Of a stretch of DNA of 64,000 nucleotides, positions 15,325 to 23,747 are shown in pieces. Position 1 is the first letter of the stretch, and every line of letters starts with the position of its first letter. Below the pieces are notes generated by a model. It did no database searches. It was not told the origin of the DNA and saw only the letters and a program-made list of their open reading frames with translations. Where the stretch lies: contig NZ_JBANCG010000007.1 of assembly GCF_037026715.1 (NCBI RefSeq), positions 306,520-370,519 on the forward strand, read 5' to 3'. Both the position numbers and the translations under genes were made by a program. This DNA comes from Breoghania sp037026715. Lineage in GTDB: Bacteria; Pseudomonadota; Alphaproteobacteria; Rhizobiales; Stappiaceae.

Positions 15325-16188
15325 ATGGAAAAGGAACCACGCGCGGCGGTGATCGGCTGGCCTGTGAAGCATTCCCGCTCACCGATCATTCATCGCTACT
15401 GGCTTGAGCATTACGGCATCGCGGGAAGCTACGATCGTCTCGCGCTACGCCCCGAGGAGGCGGAAGGGTTCTTCCGCACCTTCATCTCCTCCGGTCTCGT
15501 CGGCGCGAATGTGACGATCCCCCACAAGGAGACCGCCTTCTCTTTCTGCGATGAGGTGGACGAGACCGCACGCCGGCTTGGGGCGGTGAACACGCTCGTT
15601 GTCCGGGACGGGCGCCTTGTGGGCAGCAACACCGACGGGATCGGCTTTCTGGGCTCGCTCGATTCCGGTGCGCCGGGCTGGGACGAAATCGGAGCCAATG
15701 CTGTGGTTCTGGGAGCGGGCGGCGCCGCGCGTGCCGTGGTCTGGGCGCTGCTGTCGCGCGGGCTCACGGTGCATCTCTTCAACCGGACCCGCAGTCGCGC
15801 CGAAGCGCTGGCGGAACGTTTCGGCGCCGAGGTTCATGTTCACGACTTCGCGAAAGTGTCCGAAATCCTGGAAGGTGCCTCCGTTCTGGTGAACACGACC
15901 TCGCTCGGCATGGAAGGCCAGCCGCCTCTCGACATAGATCTCGCCCCCCTGCCCGCCCGGGCGGTGGTCACGGATATCGTCTATGTGCCGCTGGAAACGC
16001 CGCTGCTGGCACTTGCACGCGCCCGCGGGCTTTTGACGGTTGACGGTCTCGGCATGTTGCTGCACCAGGCTGTCCCCGGTTTCGAACTCTGGTTCGCACG
16101 CAAGCCCGAGGTGACGCCTGAACTCAGACGCCTCGTTCTGGCGGACATGGGCCAGACAGAGGCGGATCTCGGAGGCGCGCTGACATGA
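15325..16188 (+). CDS. aroE: Shikimate dehydrogenase
   Basis: NADP-dependent reduction of 3-dehydroshikimate to shikimate in aromatic amino acid synthesis. KHSRSP (residues 15-20) binds shikimate, SNTDGIGF carries the catalytic-site aspartate and GAGGAARAVVWAL is the nucleotide-binding turn. I use the ATG with GGGGGA just upstream (287 residues). An in-frame GTG eight codons earlier overlaps the maf stop as GTGA and is a real alternative. The 3' end overlaps coaE by 4 nt. Confidence 0.95.
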   Translation: MEKEPRAAVIGWPVKHSRSPIIHRYWLEHYGIAGSYDRLALRPEEAEGFFRTFISSGLVGANVTIPHKETAFSFCDEVDETARRLGAVNTLVVRDGRLVGSNTDGIGFLGSLDSGAPGWDEIGANAVVLGAGGAARAVVWALLSRGLTVHLFNRTRSRAEALAERFGAEVHVHDFAKVSEILEGASVLVNTTSLGMEGQPPLDIDLAPLPARAVVTDIVYVPLETPLLALARARGLLTVDGLGMLLHQAVPGFELWFARKPEVTPELRRLVLADMGQTEADLGGALT

Positions 16189-16775
16189 TCGTTCTCGGAC
16201 TGACCGGCTCCATTGGGATGGGAAAATCAACGACGGGTCGGCTTTTCGCGGAAGCCGGCGTGCCCGTTCATGACGCCGACATCGCCGTGCACACGCTTTA
16301 TGCCGGCAAGGCGGCTCCCGCCATCGAGGAAGCCTTTCCCGGCACCGTGGTCGACGGCAAGGTCGACCGGGCCGTCCTCGCCAAGCATGTCGTCGGCAAG
16401 CCGGAGGAGCTCGCCCGGCTGGAGACCATCATCCATCCGCTCGTGCGCGAGGTGCGCGACGACTTTCTGGCCGATGCCCGCGCGCGGCTCTGTCCGGTCG
16501 CGGTGCTCGATGTTCCGCTTCTTCTGGAAACCGGCGGCGAGGCGCATGTCGATGCGGTGGTTCTGGTCACGACGACACCGGAAATCCAGCGCGAGCGTGT
16601 CCTGCAGAGACCCGAAATGACCCCGGAAAAGCTCGATGCCATCCTGGCGCGCCAGATGCCGGATGCGGAAAAGCGTCGCCATTCCCATTTCCTGATCGAG
16701 ACCGGCTACGGGCTGGAGCGTGCCCGCCGGCGCGTGGCCGCCATTCTGCGTGCAACCGCGGCAATGGGGGGATAA
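16185..16775 (+). CDS. coaE: Dephospho-CoA kinase
   Basis: Last step of coenzyme A synthesis, phosphorylating the ribose 3'-hydroxyl of dephospho-CoA with ATP. P-loop GSIGMGKS is at residues 8-15, DADIAVHTLY (about 32-41) follows, and VLDVPLLLETG matches the conserved lid region. The 196-residue length is typical. The start overlaps the aroE stop (ATGA), indicating translational coupling in the ppsR-to-dnaQ operon. coaBC, an earlier step of the pathway, is elsewhere in this window. Confidence 0.96.
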   Translation: MIVLGLTGSIGMGKSTTGRLFAEAGVPVHDADIAVHTLYAGKAAPAIEEAFPGTVVDGKVDRAVLAKHVVGKPEELARLETIIHPLVREVRDDFLADARARLCPVAVLDVPLLLETGGEAHVDAVVLVTTTPEIQRERVLQRPEMTPEKLDAILARQMPDAEKRRHSHFLIETGYGLERARRRVAAILRATAAMGG

Positions 16776-16866
16776 TCCGCCTCGTCCGGTTGTGCCGGTG
16801 ATTCGCTGCGGCGACAATGACGTCTTCCGGCGCAGATAAGCTGCGCTCCACTCACAGGATCCCATC

Positions 16867-17583
16867 ATGCGCGAGATCGTGCTCGACACCGAAACGACCG
16901 GCCTAAACCCGCGCGGCGGCGACCGGCTGGTGGAAATTGGTGGCGTTGAACTGGTCAACCACATTCCTTCCGGCCAGTTCTATCACGTCTACATCAATCC
17001 CGAGCGCGACATGCCGGAGGAGGCCTTCAACGTGCACGGCCTGTCGGAGGAGTTCCTGTCCGACAAGCCGCTCTTCGCCGAACTCGCCCAGGACTTCGTG
17101 GATTTTGTCGGCGATGCGACGCTGGTCATTCACAACGCAGCCTTCGACATGGGCTTCATCAACATGGAGCTCGTGCGCTTCGGCTTGCCGCCGATCGGCA
17201 ACGAGCAGGTGCTGGACACGCTGCAACTGGCCCGGCGCAAACACCCGGCGGGCCCCAATTCGCTCGACGCATTGTGCTCGCGCTACGGCATCGACAACAG
17301 CCGCCGGACCAAGCACGGCGCGCTTCTCGACGCGGAGCTGCTGGCCGAGGTCTATATCGAGCTGATCGGCGGCAAGCAGTCCTCGCTCGGGCTGATGACG
17401 AGCGGCGAGGAGGAGGAACACGGTTCAGGCGGTCCCGCCTTGCGGCGTGCGGTCAAGCCGCGCCCGAACCCGTTGCCCTCGCGACTGAGCGAAGTCGAGA
17501 TTTCCGCCCATGCGGAATTTGTCGCGAAGCTCGGTGAGGATGCGGTCTGGCGGAAATATATCGAGATCGAGAAAAAGTCATAG
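16867..17583 (+). CDS. dnaQ: DNA polymerase III epsilon subunit (3'-5' proofreading exonuclease)
   Basis: Proofreading subunit of the replicative polymerase. Exo I is DTETTGL (residues 7-13), Exo II is HNAAFDMGF and Exo III is in HGALLDAELLAEVY, giving the DEDDh-type catalytic set. The protein has 238 residues, close to the E. coli length, with a C-terminal tail for polymerase contact. A 91-nt gap separates it from coaE; dnaQ near coaE, aroE and maf beside the origin is a conserved alphaproteobacterial arrangement. Confidence 0.96.
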   Translation: MREIVLDTETTGLNPRGGDRLVEIGGVELVNHIPSGQFYHVYINPERDMPEEAFNVHGLSEEFLSDKPLFAELAQDFVDFVGDATLVIHNAAFDMGFINMELVRFGLPPIGNEQVLDTLQLARRKHPAGPNSLDALCSRYGIDNSRRTKHGALLDAELLAEVYIELIGGKQSSLGLMTSGEEEEHGSGGPALRRAVKPRPNPLPSRLSEVEISAHAEFVAKLGEDAVWRKYIEIEKKS

Positions 17584-17592
17584 CGACTGCAA

Positions 17593-17613
17593 GCCGGCGA
17601 GGGTCCCGCCGGC
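17593..17613. terminator. Short hairpin between dnaQ and the dehydrogenase gene
   Basis: GCCGGCG and CGCCGGC form a perfect 7-bp stem with a 7-nt loop in the 43-bp gap between two convergent genes. There is no T-run on either side, so intrinsic termination is uncertain. Confidence 0.35.
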
Positions 17614-17626
17614 GCGTGTGCGCCTG

Positions 17627-18613
17627 CTACAGCATCGACGGCAGCACCCGGTCCGGCGGACGATGACCGTCGATGAAGGTGCGGATATTGATGATCACCT
17701 TCTCGCCCATGTCGATCCGACCCTCGATCGTCGCCGAGCCCATGTGCGGCAGAAGGAGGACGCGTTCCGATTTCAGAAGCTTCGGATTGACCGCCGGTTC
17801 GTGTTCGAACACGTCGAGCCCGGCGCCGGCAAGCTCGCCTGCCTCGATCATCCGCGTCAGCGCCGCCTCGTCGATGACCTCGCCGCGGGCGGTGTTGACC
17901 AGATAGGCCTCCGGCTTCATCAGCTTGAGCCGCCGGGCCGAGAGCAGATGGTAGGTCGCCGGCGTGTGCGGGCAATGGACGGAAATCACGTCCATGCGGG
18001 CCAGCATCTGGTCGAGGCTGTCCCAGTAGGTCGCCTCCAGCGCGTCCTCGATCTTGCCCGGAACGCGGCGGCGGTTGTGATAGTGGATCGACATGCCGAA
18101 GGCCTTGGCGCGGCGCGCCACCGCTTGACCGATTCGGCCCATGCCGACGATACCGAGCCGCTTGCCCCAGATGCGCCGGCCGAGCATCCATGTCGGCGAC
18201 CAGCCGTGCCACTCATTGTTTTCGAGAACCTTGATGCCTTCGGCGATCCGGCGCGGAACCGCCAGGATCAACGCCATCGTCATGTCGGCGGTATCCTCGG
18301 TCAGCACGCCCGGCGTGTTCGTCACCGTGATGCCGCGGTTGTTGGCCGCGTTCACGTCTATGTTGTCGACGCCATTGCCGAAATTCGCGATCAGCTTGAG
18401 GTTTGGGCCGGCCTGGGAGAGAACGGCGGCATCGATCCTGTCCGTGACGGTCGGCACCAGCACGTCGGCGGTCTTCACCGCTTCGACGAGTTCGGCCTGG
18501 CTCATCGGCCGGTCGCTGTCATTGAGACGGGTGTCGAACAATTCGCGCATGCGCGTCTCGACGACATCCGGCAAGGTCCGGGTAACCACGACAAGGGGTT
18601 TCTTGATGGGCAT
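17627..18613 (-). CDS. D-2-hydroxyacid dehydrogenase (glyoxylate/hydroxypyruvate reductase type)
   Basis: NAD(P)H-dependent interconversion of 2-keto acids and D-2-hydroxyacids. The Rossmann motif GMGRIGQAVARRAKAFGM, the NTARGEVIDEAAL segment with the substrate-binding arginine, DVFEHEP with the catalytic glutamate neighbourhood, and HMGSATIEGR with the catalytic histidine are all present. The 328-residue length fits glyoxylate reductases, the closest family by eye, but substrate is not proven. It is a monocistronic-looking gene; an imperfect 40-bp inverted repeat lies about 80 bp upstream. Confidence 0.88.
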   Translation of the reverse strand: MPIKKPLVVVTRTLPDVVETRMRELFDTRLNDSDRPMSQAELVEAVKTADVLVPTVTDRIDAAVLSQAGPNLKLIANFGNGVDNIDVNAANNRGITVTNTPGVLTEDTADMTMALILAVPRRIAEGIKVLENNEWHGWSPTWMLGRRIWGKRLGIVGMGRIGQAVARRAKAFGMSIHYHNRRRVPGKIEDALEATYWDSLDQMLARMDVISVHCPHTPATYHLLSARRLKLMKPEAYLVNTARGEVIDEAALTRMIEAGELAGAGLDVFEHEPAVNPKLLKSERVLLLPHMGSATIEGRIDMGEKVIINIRTFIDGHRPPDRVLPSML

Positions 18614-18694
18614 TTCGGTCCTCGCCTAGACCAGTTCGTTGAGGGGTCCTTAACCGTAATCGACGCATCCTGTCGCCGAGTGGCGCCGGCTGAA

Positions 18695-18734
18695 GCTTGT
18701 TGTTTCCATACCAGATGGTCTGGAAGAAACAAGC
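18695..18734. promoter_or_regulatory. Imperfect 19-bp inverted repeat upstream of the dehydrogenase gene
   Basis: Two 19-nt arms match at 16 positions around a GA centre, the central part reading ACCAGATGGT. It lies between the divergent dehydrogenase and SH3-protein genes. The absence of a T-run argues against a terminator; an operator is the simpler reading. Confidence 0.4.
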
Positions 18735-18907
18735 CGAACCGGCCAAAGCCGCGGCCCGACGCGCAATAATTTCGACCCGCGCCGGCGCCCGCTCCTTCGC
18801 CGGCGGGAATCGGGTTAGACCGTAGCGTCCTCTGGCGGGTGTCTTCAAGCTGAACAATGAGGCCGGAGCAGCCGGTTAGACTCATGTATTACGGACGTCG
18901 CAACCCC

Positions 18908-19495
18908 ATGCACCGAAACCGAACGAAGCCGAATTCGATACGTGTCCTGATGCAGGCCCTCCTGGTGGTCGCCTTCCTGGCCCCGGCGCTGCTCGGCCCG
19001 TTGATGGTCGCTCCGGTCATCCCGGGTCTTGGCGGTGAAGCGCTGGCGCAGGGCACGTCGGAAGGCGCAAGTGGCCTGCCGGTGCCCCGTTTCGTCAGTC
19101 TCAAGTCGGACAGGGTCAACGTTCGTCGCGGCCCGGGGCGCGATCACGAGGTTGTCTGGACCTTCGTGCGCGCCGGGTTGCCCGTCGAGATCGTTCAGGA
19201 GTTCGAGAACTGGCGCCGCATCCGGGATTGGGAGGGCAGCGAGGGCTGGGTCTTCCATTCCCTGCTGTCCGGCCGTCGAACCGCGCTGGTCAAGCCCTGG
19301 GACAAGACCGGCACGGTGCCGCTTCGTTCCGGGCCCGATTCAAATGCTGCGATCGTTGGAGAACTGGAGCCGAATGTCCTGGCGTCGGTCTCGGAATGCG
19401 GCAAGGGCTTTTGCCGGATCTCCGGCAAGGACTGGGCCGGTTGGGTCGACCAGACCCTGCTCTTCGGCGTCTATCCCGACGAGACCTTCAACTGA
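18908..19495 (+). CDS. Exported SH3-domain protein
   Basis: Protein of about 195 residues with a hydrophobic signal segment after a basic N-terminus and a likely signal-peptidase site ending ALAQ. Two bacterial SH3-like units follow: the first around RFVSLKSDRVNVRRGPGRDHEVVW and the second around VPLRSGPDSNAAIVGELE, quoted as separate short motifs. Such proteins act in the periplasm, often binding peptidoglycan or metal. No partner is evident. Start choice is uncertain because no ribosome-binding site is clear; in-frame ATGs exist at 18884 and 18857. Confidence 0.75.
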   Translation: MHRNRTKPNSIRVLMQALLVVAFLAPALLGPLMVAPVIPGLGGEALAQGTSEGASGLPVPRFVSLKSDRVNVRRGPGRDHEVVWTFVRAGLPVEIVQEFENWRRIRDWEGSEGWVFHSLLSGRRTALVKPWDKTGTVPLRSGPDSNAAIVGELEPNVLASVSECGKGFCRISGKDWAGWVDQTLLFGVYPDETFN

Positions 19496-19530
19496 GGCCA
19501 GCGCCCGCCGCAGTGGATGACGGCCTGAAA

Positions 19531-19560
19531 ACGAAAACGCCCCGGACCGGGCCGGGGCGT
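19531..19560 (-). terminator. Rho-independent terminator after fabI
   Basis: ACGCCCCGG and CCGGGGCGT form a perfect 9-bp stem with a 6-nt loop. On the minus strand it is followed by TTTTCGTTTTC, so it ends fabI transcription; in the other direction it may also help end the SH3 gene. Confidence 0.85.
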
Positions 19561-19610
19561 CATATTCTTGATAAAGGGATCCGGGAGATCCCTTCAAAAC
19601 GATTGGTGCA

Positions 19611-20438
19611 TCACTCTGCCGCAGCGTTTTCGGCGGCTTCCTCCTGGGCCTGCAGCTCTCTGAGCCGCGGCATGGAGATGATGTTGTAGCCGCTGTCCAC
19701 GAAATGGATCTCGCCGGTGACACCGGAGGAGAGATCCGACAGTAGATAGACAGCGGATCCGCCCACCTCGCTGATCGTTACCGTCCGCTTCAACGGCGAA
19801 TGCTCGCGCTGATAGTTGAACATCAGCCGCGCGTCCGAAACACCGGCTCCGGCCAGCGTGCGCACGGGACCGGCGGAGATCGCGTTGACGCGGATGTTCT
19901 GTCCGCCGTAATCGACGGCGAGGTAGCGGACCGAGGATTCCAGGGCCGCCTTCGCAACGCCCATGACGTTGTAGTTCGGCATCACGCGGGTGGAGCCGCC
20001 ATAGGTCAGCGTCACGATCGAGCCGCCGTCGGTCATCAGCTCGGCCGCGAGCCGGGTGATCTCCGTGAAGGAGAAGCACGAGATCACCATGGTGCGAGAG
20101 AAATTCTCCCGGCTGGTGTCCGCGTAGCGTCCCTTCAGCTCGCTCTTGTCGGAAAAGGCGATGGCGTGGACGAGAAAGTCGATCTTGCCCCACTTCTCCT
20201 TCAGCGTGGCGAAGACGGCCTCGACGGAAGTGATGTCTTCCACGTCGCAGGGGATCAGCAGGTCGGATCCGACGGATTCCGCCAGCGGCTTCACGCGTCG
20301 TCCGAACGCCTCGCCCTGATAGGTGAATGCCAGCTCGGCGCCCTGGTCGGACAATGCCTTCGCGACGCCCCATGCGATCGAGTGATCGTTGGCGACGCCC
20401 ATGACAAGCCCGCGTTTGCCCTCCATCAAACCGGTCAT
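19611..20438 (-). CDS. fabI: Enoyl-[acyl-carrier-protein] reductase (NADH) FabI
   Basis: Final reduction of each fatty-acid elongation cycle. The cofactor region GLVMGVANDHSIAWGVA (about residues 10-26), the Y-x6-K catalytic pair in YNVMGVAKAALE and SAGPVRTLA are those of FabI rather than of general short-chain dehydrogenases. Length is 275 residues. It is the third gene of fabA-fabB-fabI, following fabB by about 145 nt, and is followed by a strong terminator. The C-terminus is an alanine/glutamate-rich tail. Confidence 0.96.
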   Translation of the reverse strand: MTGLMEGKRGLVMGVANDHSIAWGVAKALSDQGAELAFTYQGEAFGRRVKPLAESVGSDLLIPCDVEDITSVEAVFATLKEKWGKIDFLVHAIAFSDKSELKGRYADTSRENFSRTMVISCFSFTEITRLAAELMTDGGSIVTLTYGGSTRVMPNYNVMGVAKAALESSVRYLAVDYGGQNIRVNAISAGPVRTLAGAGVSDARLMFNYQREHSPLKRTVTISEVGGSAVYLLSDLSSGVTGEIHFVDSGYNIISMPRLRELQAQEEAAENAAAE

Positions 20439-20583
20439 GCGACTCTCCTTAATTTCGTTTCAAAAGGACGCCGCGCGGTCGACGTGTGTCGACAGCCGGT
20501 TTCCGAGTTCATCATTTATCTGTGACCGGCCGTGCCGGTCGTTCGCCTTGAGAGCGGCCGTTTCCGACCGCCCCTCGCAATGT

Positions 20584-21801
20584 TCAGGCATCGCACCGCT
20601 TGAAGACGACGGACGCGTTCGTCCCGCCAAAGCCGAAGCCGTTTGACAGAACGCAGTTAAGCTTGGCGTTGTCGATGCGTTCGCGCACGATCGGCATGTC
20701 CGCAAAGGCCGGATCGAGTTCCTCGATATTGGCCGACTTGGCGATGAAATCGTTTTGCATCATGAGGATGGAATAGATCGCTTCCTGCACCCCGGCGGCG
20801 CCCAGCGAATGGCCGGTGAGCGACTTCGTCGCCGAGATCGGCGGCACCTTGTCGCCGAACACCGCGCGGATCGCCTCGATCTCCTTCGCGTCGCCGATCG
20901 GCGTGGAGGTTGCATGCGGGTTGATGTAGTCGACCGGGCAATCGACGGTGGAAAGCGCCAGCTTCATGCAGCGCGCCGCGCCCTCGCCCGAGGGGGCCAC
21001 CATGTCGTAGCCGTCCGATGTCGCGCCATAGCCCGCCACTTCGGCGTAGATCGTCGCGCCGCGTGCCTTGGCCCGTTCGTATTCTTCCAGAACGAGCACG
21101 CCCGCACCGCCGGCGATGACGAAGCCGTCACGGTTGGCGTCATAGGCACGCGAGGCCACTTCCGGCGTGTCGTTGTACTTGGCCGACATCGCGCCCATGG
21201 CATCGAACAGCACGGAGAGCGTCCAGTCGAGCTCTTCGCCGCCACCGGCGAACATCACGTCCTGCTTGCCCCACTGGATCAGCTCGGCGGCGTTGCCGAT
21301 GCAGATGTTCGTGGTCGCGCAGGCAGCCGAAATCGAATAGTTCACGCCGTGGATCTTGAAGGGAGTGGCGAGCGTCGCCGAATTCGTCGACGACATCGCC
21401 TTCGGCACGGCGGTCGGTCCGATGCGCCGCGGCCCCTTGTCGCGGGCGATGTCCGCGGCTTCCACGATGGCCTTGGTCGACGGTCCGCCCGAGCCCATGA
21501 TCAGGCCGGTCCGCTCGTTGCTGATATCGCCGTCCTCAAGCCCGCTGTCGGCGATCGCCTGCTGCATGGCGATGTAGTTCCACGCCGCGCCGGCCCCCAT
21601 GAAGCGGGTGGTGCGACGGTCGAGAACCTCGGTCGGATCGAGCTTCGGGTCTCCGTGGACCCGGCAGCGAAAGCCGAGCCGGTCGTAATCCTCGGCGAAT
21701 ACGATGCCCGATCTGGCGTCATGAAGGCTCGCCAGAACATCCTGCGTCGTATTGCCGATAGACGATACGATGCCCATTCCGGTGACGACCACACGCCTCA
21801 T
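20584..21801 (-). CDS. fabB: 3-oxoacyl-[acyl-carrier-protein] synthase I FabB
   Basis: Condensing enzyme that elongates the cis-3-decenoyl chain made by FabA. ISAACATTNICIGNAAELI holds the active-site cysteine, NPHATSTPIGDAKE and TKSLTGHSLGAAG supply the two histidines, and FGFGGTNAS is the C-terminal glycine loop. The ATG giving MRRVVVTGMGIVSSIG (405 residues) is chosen; 14 upstream in-frame codons are unlike the family. The fabA pairing indicates the anaerobic type of unsaturated fatty acid synthesis. Confidence 0.96.
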   Translation of the reverse strand: MRRVVVTGMGIVSSIGNTTQDVLASLHDARSGIVFAEDYDRLGFRCRVHGDPKLDPTEVLDRRTTRFMGAGAAWNYIAMQQAIADSGLEDGDISNERTGLIMGSGGPSTKAIVEAADIARDKGPRRIGPTAVPKAMSSTNSATLATPFKIHGVNYSISAACATTNICIGNAAELIQWGKQDVMFAGGGEELDWTLSVLFDAMGAMSAKYNDTPEVASRAYDANRDGFVIAGGAGVLVLEEYERAKARGATIYAEVAGYGATSDGYDMVAPSGEGAARCMKLALSTVDCPVDYINPHATSTPIGDAKEIEAIRAVFGDKVPPISATKSLTGHSLGAAGVQEAIYSILMMQNDFIAKSANIEELDPAFADMPIVRERIDNAKLNCVLSNGFGFGGTNASVVFKRCDA

Positions 21802-21894
21802 GGCGGTCTCCTCGATCTTGTTTTGCTGATGCCTGGCGATCATCCGGTGTTACCGGTGGCCGGAAGCTGTCGTTGTTGAAGCGATGATGAGTGC

Positions 21895-21920
21895 GCCGGG
21901 GCATTTTGCAATGCCCCGGC
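21895..21920. repeat. Perfect 11-bp stem-loop between fabA and fabB
   Basis: GCCGGGGCATT and AATGCCCCGGC pair perfectly around a TTGC tetraloop. There is no T-run on either strand, so it is not an evident terminator; it could stabilise the upstream fabA message or mark a repeat element. Confidence 0.55.
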
Positions 21921-22040
21921 ATGACGATTTCGGGACGTGGCTGCGCAAAACCGGTGTCGGGCGCAAACGGGACGAACATGCGGCATGTCGTCCGGCGGCC
22001 CGCTATCGCGAAACCGCCTGCCCGTGATCTTGATCCAGTC

Positions 22041-22085
22041 GAACCGAAACTGGGCGAACCGAAACTGGGCGAACCGAAACTGGGT
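22041..22085. repeat. Three tandem copies of a 15-bp unit downstream of fabA
   Basis: GAACCGAAACTGGGC is repeated with no spacer; copies 1 and 2 are identical and copy 3 differs at the last base, then a degenerate partial unit follows up to the fabA stop codon. The array lies in the 297-bp fabA-fabB gap. A 15-nt period without spacers rules out a CRISPR array. Confidence 0.9.
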
Positions 22086-22098
22086 GATCCGAAGCCGG

Positions 22099-22605
22099 TC
22101 AGCTCTGGAACAGGCCGACCTTGAGGTCGTTGGCGCGGTAGATGACCTCGCCGTCCGCCTTCAGCCAGCCGTTGGCGATGCCGAGCACGAGCTTGGAGCG
22201 CATGACGCGGCGCAGGTCCACGCCGTATTCGACTTCCTTCACCTCGGGCGTGACCATGGAGGAGAACTTCACCTCGCCAACGCCGAGCGCGCGCCCGCGT
22301 CCGGGCGAACCGGACCAGCCGAGGAAAAAGCCGACCATCTGCCACAACGCGTCGAGACCCAGGCAGCCGGGCATGACCGGATCGCCCTTGAAGTGGCAGG
22401 GAAAGAACCAGAGGTCCGGCTTGACCGCCAGCGTCGCGCGAACGGCACCCTTGCCGAATTCGCCGCCATCCTCGGTGATCGAGGTGATCTTGTCGAACAT
22501 CAGCATGGGCGGCAGCGGCAACTGTGCATTGCCAGCGCCGAACAGTTCGCCGCGCCCGCAGGCGAGTAGGTCTTCGTAGTCGTAGCTAGAGGCGCGTTCC
22601 TGCAT
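22099..22605 (-). CDS. fabA: 3-hydroxydecanoyl-[acyl-carrier-protein] dehydratase/isomerase FabA
   Basis: Dehydrates 3-hydroxydecanoyl-ACP and isomerises the product, the branch point of unsaturated fatty acid synthesis. FFPCHFKGDPVMPGCLGLDA carries the catalytic His71 and Asp85. The ATG giving MQERASSYDYEDLL makes 168 residues, near the 171 of E. coli; the frame stays open for 85 more codons upstream but without similarity. Divergent from irr with a long shared upstream region. Confidence 0.96.
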   Translation of the reverse strand: MQERASSYDYEDLLACGRGELFGAGNAQLPLPPMLMFDKITSITEDGGEFGKGAVRATLAVKPDLWFFPCHFKGDPVMPGCLGLDALWQMVGFFLGWSGSPGRGRALGVGEVKFSSMVTPEVKEVEYGVDLRRVMRSKLVLGIANGWLKADGEVIYRANDLKVGLFQS

Positions 22606-23171
22606 TCCGATCCCGCACTGTTCTGTCGAGGGATTTCCGCCCGCCAGTGCTCCATCTTGACGCACTTTGAGCCGGTTCTCACCATCGTTCGTTTTTTGAT
22701 GGCGCCTTCCTATCACAGGAGTACCGGCTTCGAAAGGGCAACGGACACACGGAAATGGATGGAATTCGCCCCTAGCAGCGTGCCGGCAGGGCGCTGGCGA
22801 CTGGAGAGCGCGCCGGTCTTCGGGCCATGGCTGCGCGAAGGTTGCTGTTTGGTGCGTCAATTCGGTCTGGTTGCGCTAAAGGCAGAGATTTCCTATTATC
22901 TAGACAAATGTGAAGCTGGCGGTTGCGGCGATCGCATGTCCTGTCGGATACGCGATCACATCGTCGGGTCTTCGGGTGAGACGTCTCACAACGACGGAAT
23001 ACGTGACGTCTTTCGCGACAATCGATGAAACGTCGGTTGATCCGCCGGACGCGGGCGTGTAACTCCCGATGAACGTCAGCCGCCGGCGCGTTGAGTGATG
23101 TACCTGGGCAAATCCCGTGCGGGCGCAGGCACAGACTTTGGCACCTAATCTAGTGGCAGCTTTGTAACGTC
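22606..23171. other. Divergent fabA/irr upstream region
   Basis: About 566 bp with no supported gene. It must hold the fabA and irr promoters. I noted a perfect 14-bp palindrome (next entry) and an AT-richer stretch around 22885-22915, but no recognisable Irr ICE motif (TTTAGAA-N3-TTCTAAA) and no Fur box. Confidence 0.4.
22976..22989. promoter_or_regulatory. Perfect 14-bp palindrome in the fabA/irr gap
   Basis: GTGAGACGTCTCAC is fully self-complementary and lies about 180 bp upstream of irr. It could be an operator for either gene; no known regulator is recognised from the sequence. Confidence 0.4.
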
Positions 23172-23618
23172 ATGGCCGACCAGCATATCCATATCCATTC
23201 GCCGCAATCGCGGCACAGCGTGCGCGACATGCTGCGTGACGCCGGCCTGCGGCCGACGCGTCAGCGCTTGGCACTGGCCGAAATCCTCTTCTCCAAGGGA
23301 AACCGCCATATTTCGGCGGAACTCCTTCATGAAGAAGCGGTCCTCGCCCGCGTCCCGGTCTCGCTCGCGACCGTCTACAACACCCTGCATCAGTTCACCG
23401 AGGCAGGCATGTTGCGTGAGGTCGCGGTCGAAGGCACCAAGACCTATTTCGACACCAATGTCAGCGACCACCATCACTTCTTCATCGAAGGCGAGAACCG
23501 CGTCGTCGATATTCCCGGTGCGAACGTGACGGTCGACGATCTTCCGCCGCCGCCCGAAGGCATGGAAATCGTCCGCGTCGACGTTGTCGTCCGTCTTCGC
23601 CGCTGCGACGAGCATTAG
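23172..23618 (+). CDS. irr: Iron response regulator Irr (Fur family)
   Basis: Fur-family repressor/activator that in Hyphomicrobiales senses heme availability and controls iron and heme genes. The 148-residue protein has the winged-helix start LRDAGLRPTRQRLALAEILF-type region (about 21-40), the recognition segment SLATVYNTLHQFTEAGML and DHHHFF with three histidines (100-102), the HxH heme/metal region that distinguishes Irr from Fur. The cysteine-based heme regulatory motif near the N-terminus of Bradyrhizobium Irr is absent. Location next to fabA is conserved in this order. Confidence 0.9.
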   Translation: MADQHIHIHSPQSRHSVRDMLRDAGLRPTRQRLALAEILFSKGNRHISAELLHEEAVLARVPVSLATVYNTLHQFTEAGMLREVAVEGTKTYFDTNVSDHHHFFIEGENRVVDIPGANVTVDDLPPPPEGMEIVRVDVVVRLRRCDEH

Positions 23619-23666
23619 GCGGATCGCCGTCGCCCGCTTCACCGAATGCCCGGACAATCGGACATC

Positions 23667-23705
23667 GAGGCGCAGCGCACCCGGGAGGTGCGCTGCGCCT
23701 CTTTT
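23667..23705 (+). terminator. Rho-independent terminator after irr
   Basis: A perfect 15-bp stem (arms GAGGCGCAGCGCACC and GGTGCGCTGCGCCTC, 5-nt loop) followed by TTTT. It separates irr from the convergent nth. Confidence 0.93.
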
Positions 23706-23747
23706 CGTGCCCGCCTGAACTTCGTGTCCGCCTGAACACAGGGCCGC

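Noticed and set aside
22041..22085. Possible CRISPR array
   Set aside because: The repeat is 15 bp with no spacers and no cas genes nearby.
22606..23171. An Irr ICE box or Fur box controlling irr and fabA
   Set aside because: I searched the gap by eye for TTTAGAA-N3-TTCTAAA and Fur-like palindromes and found none convincing.
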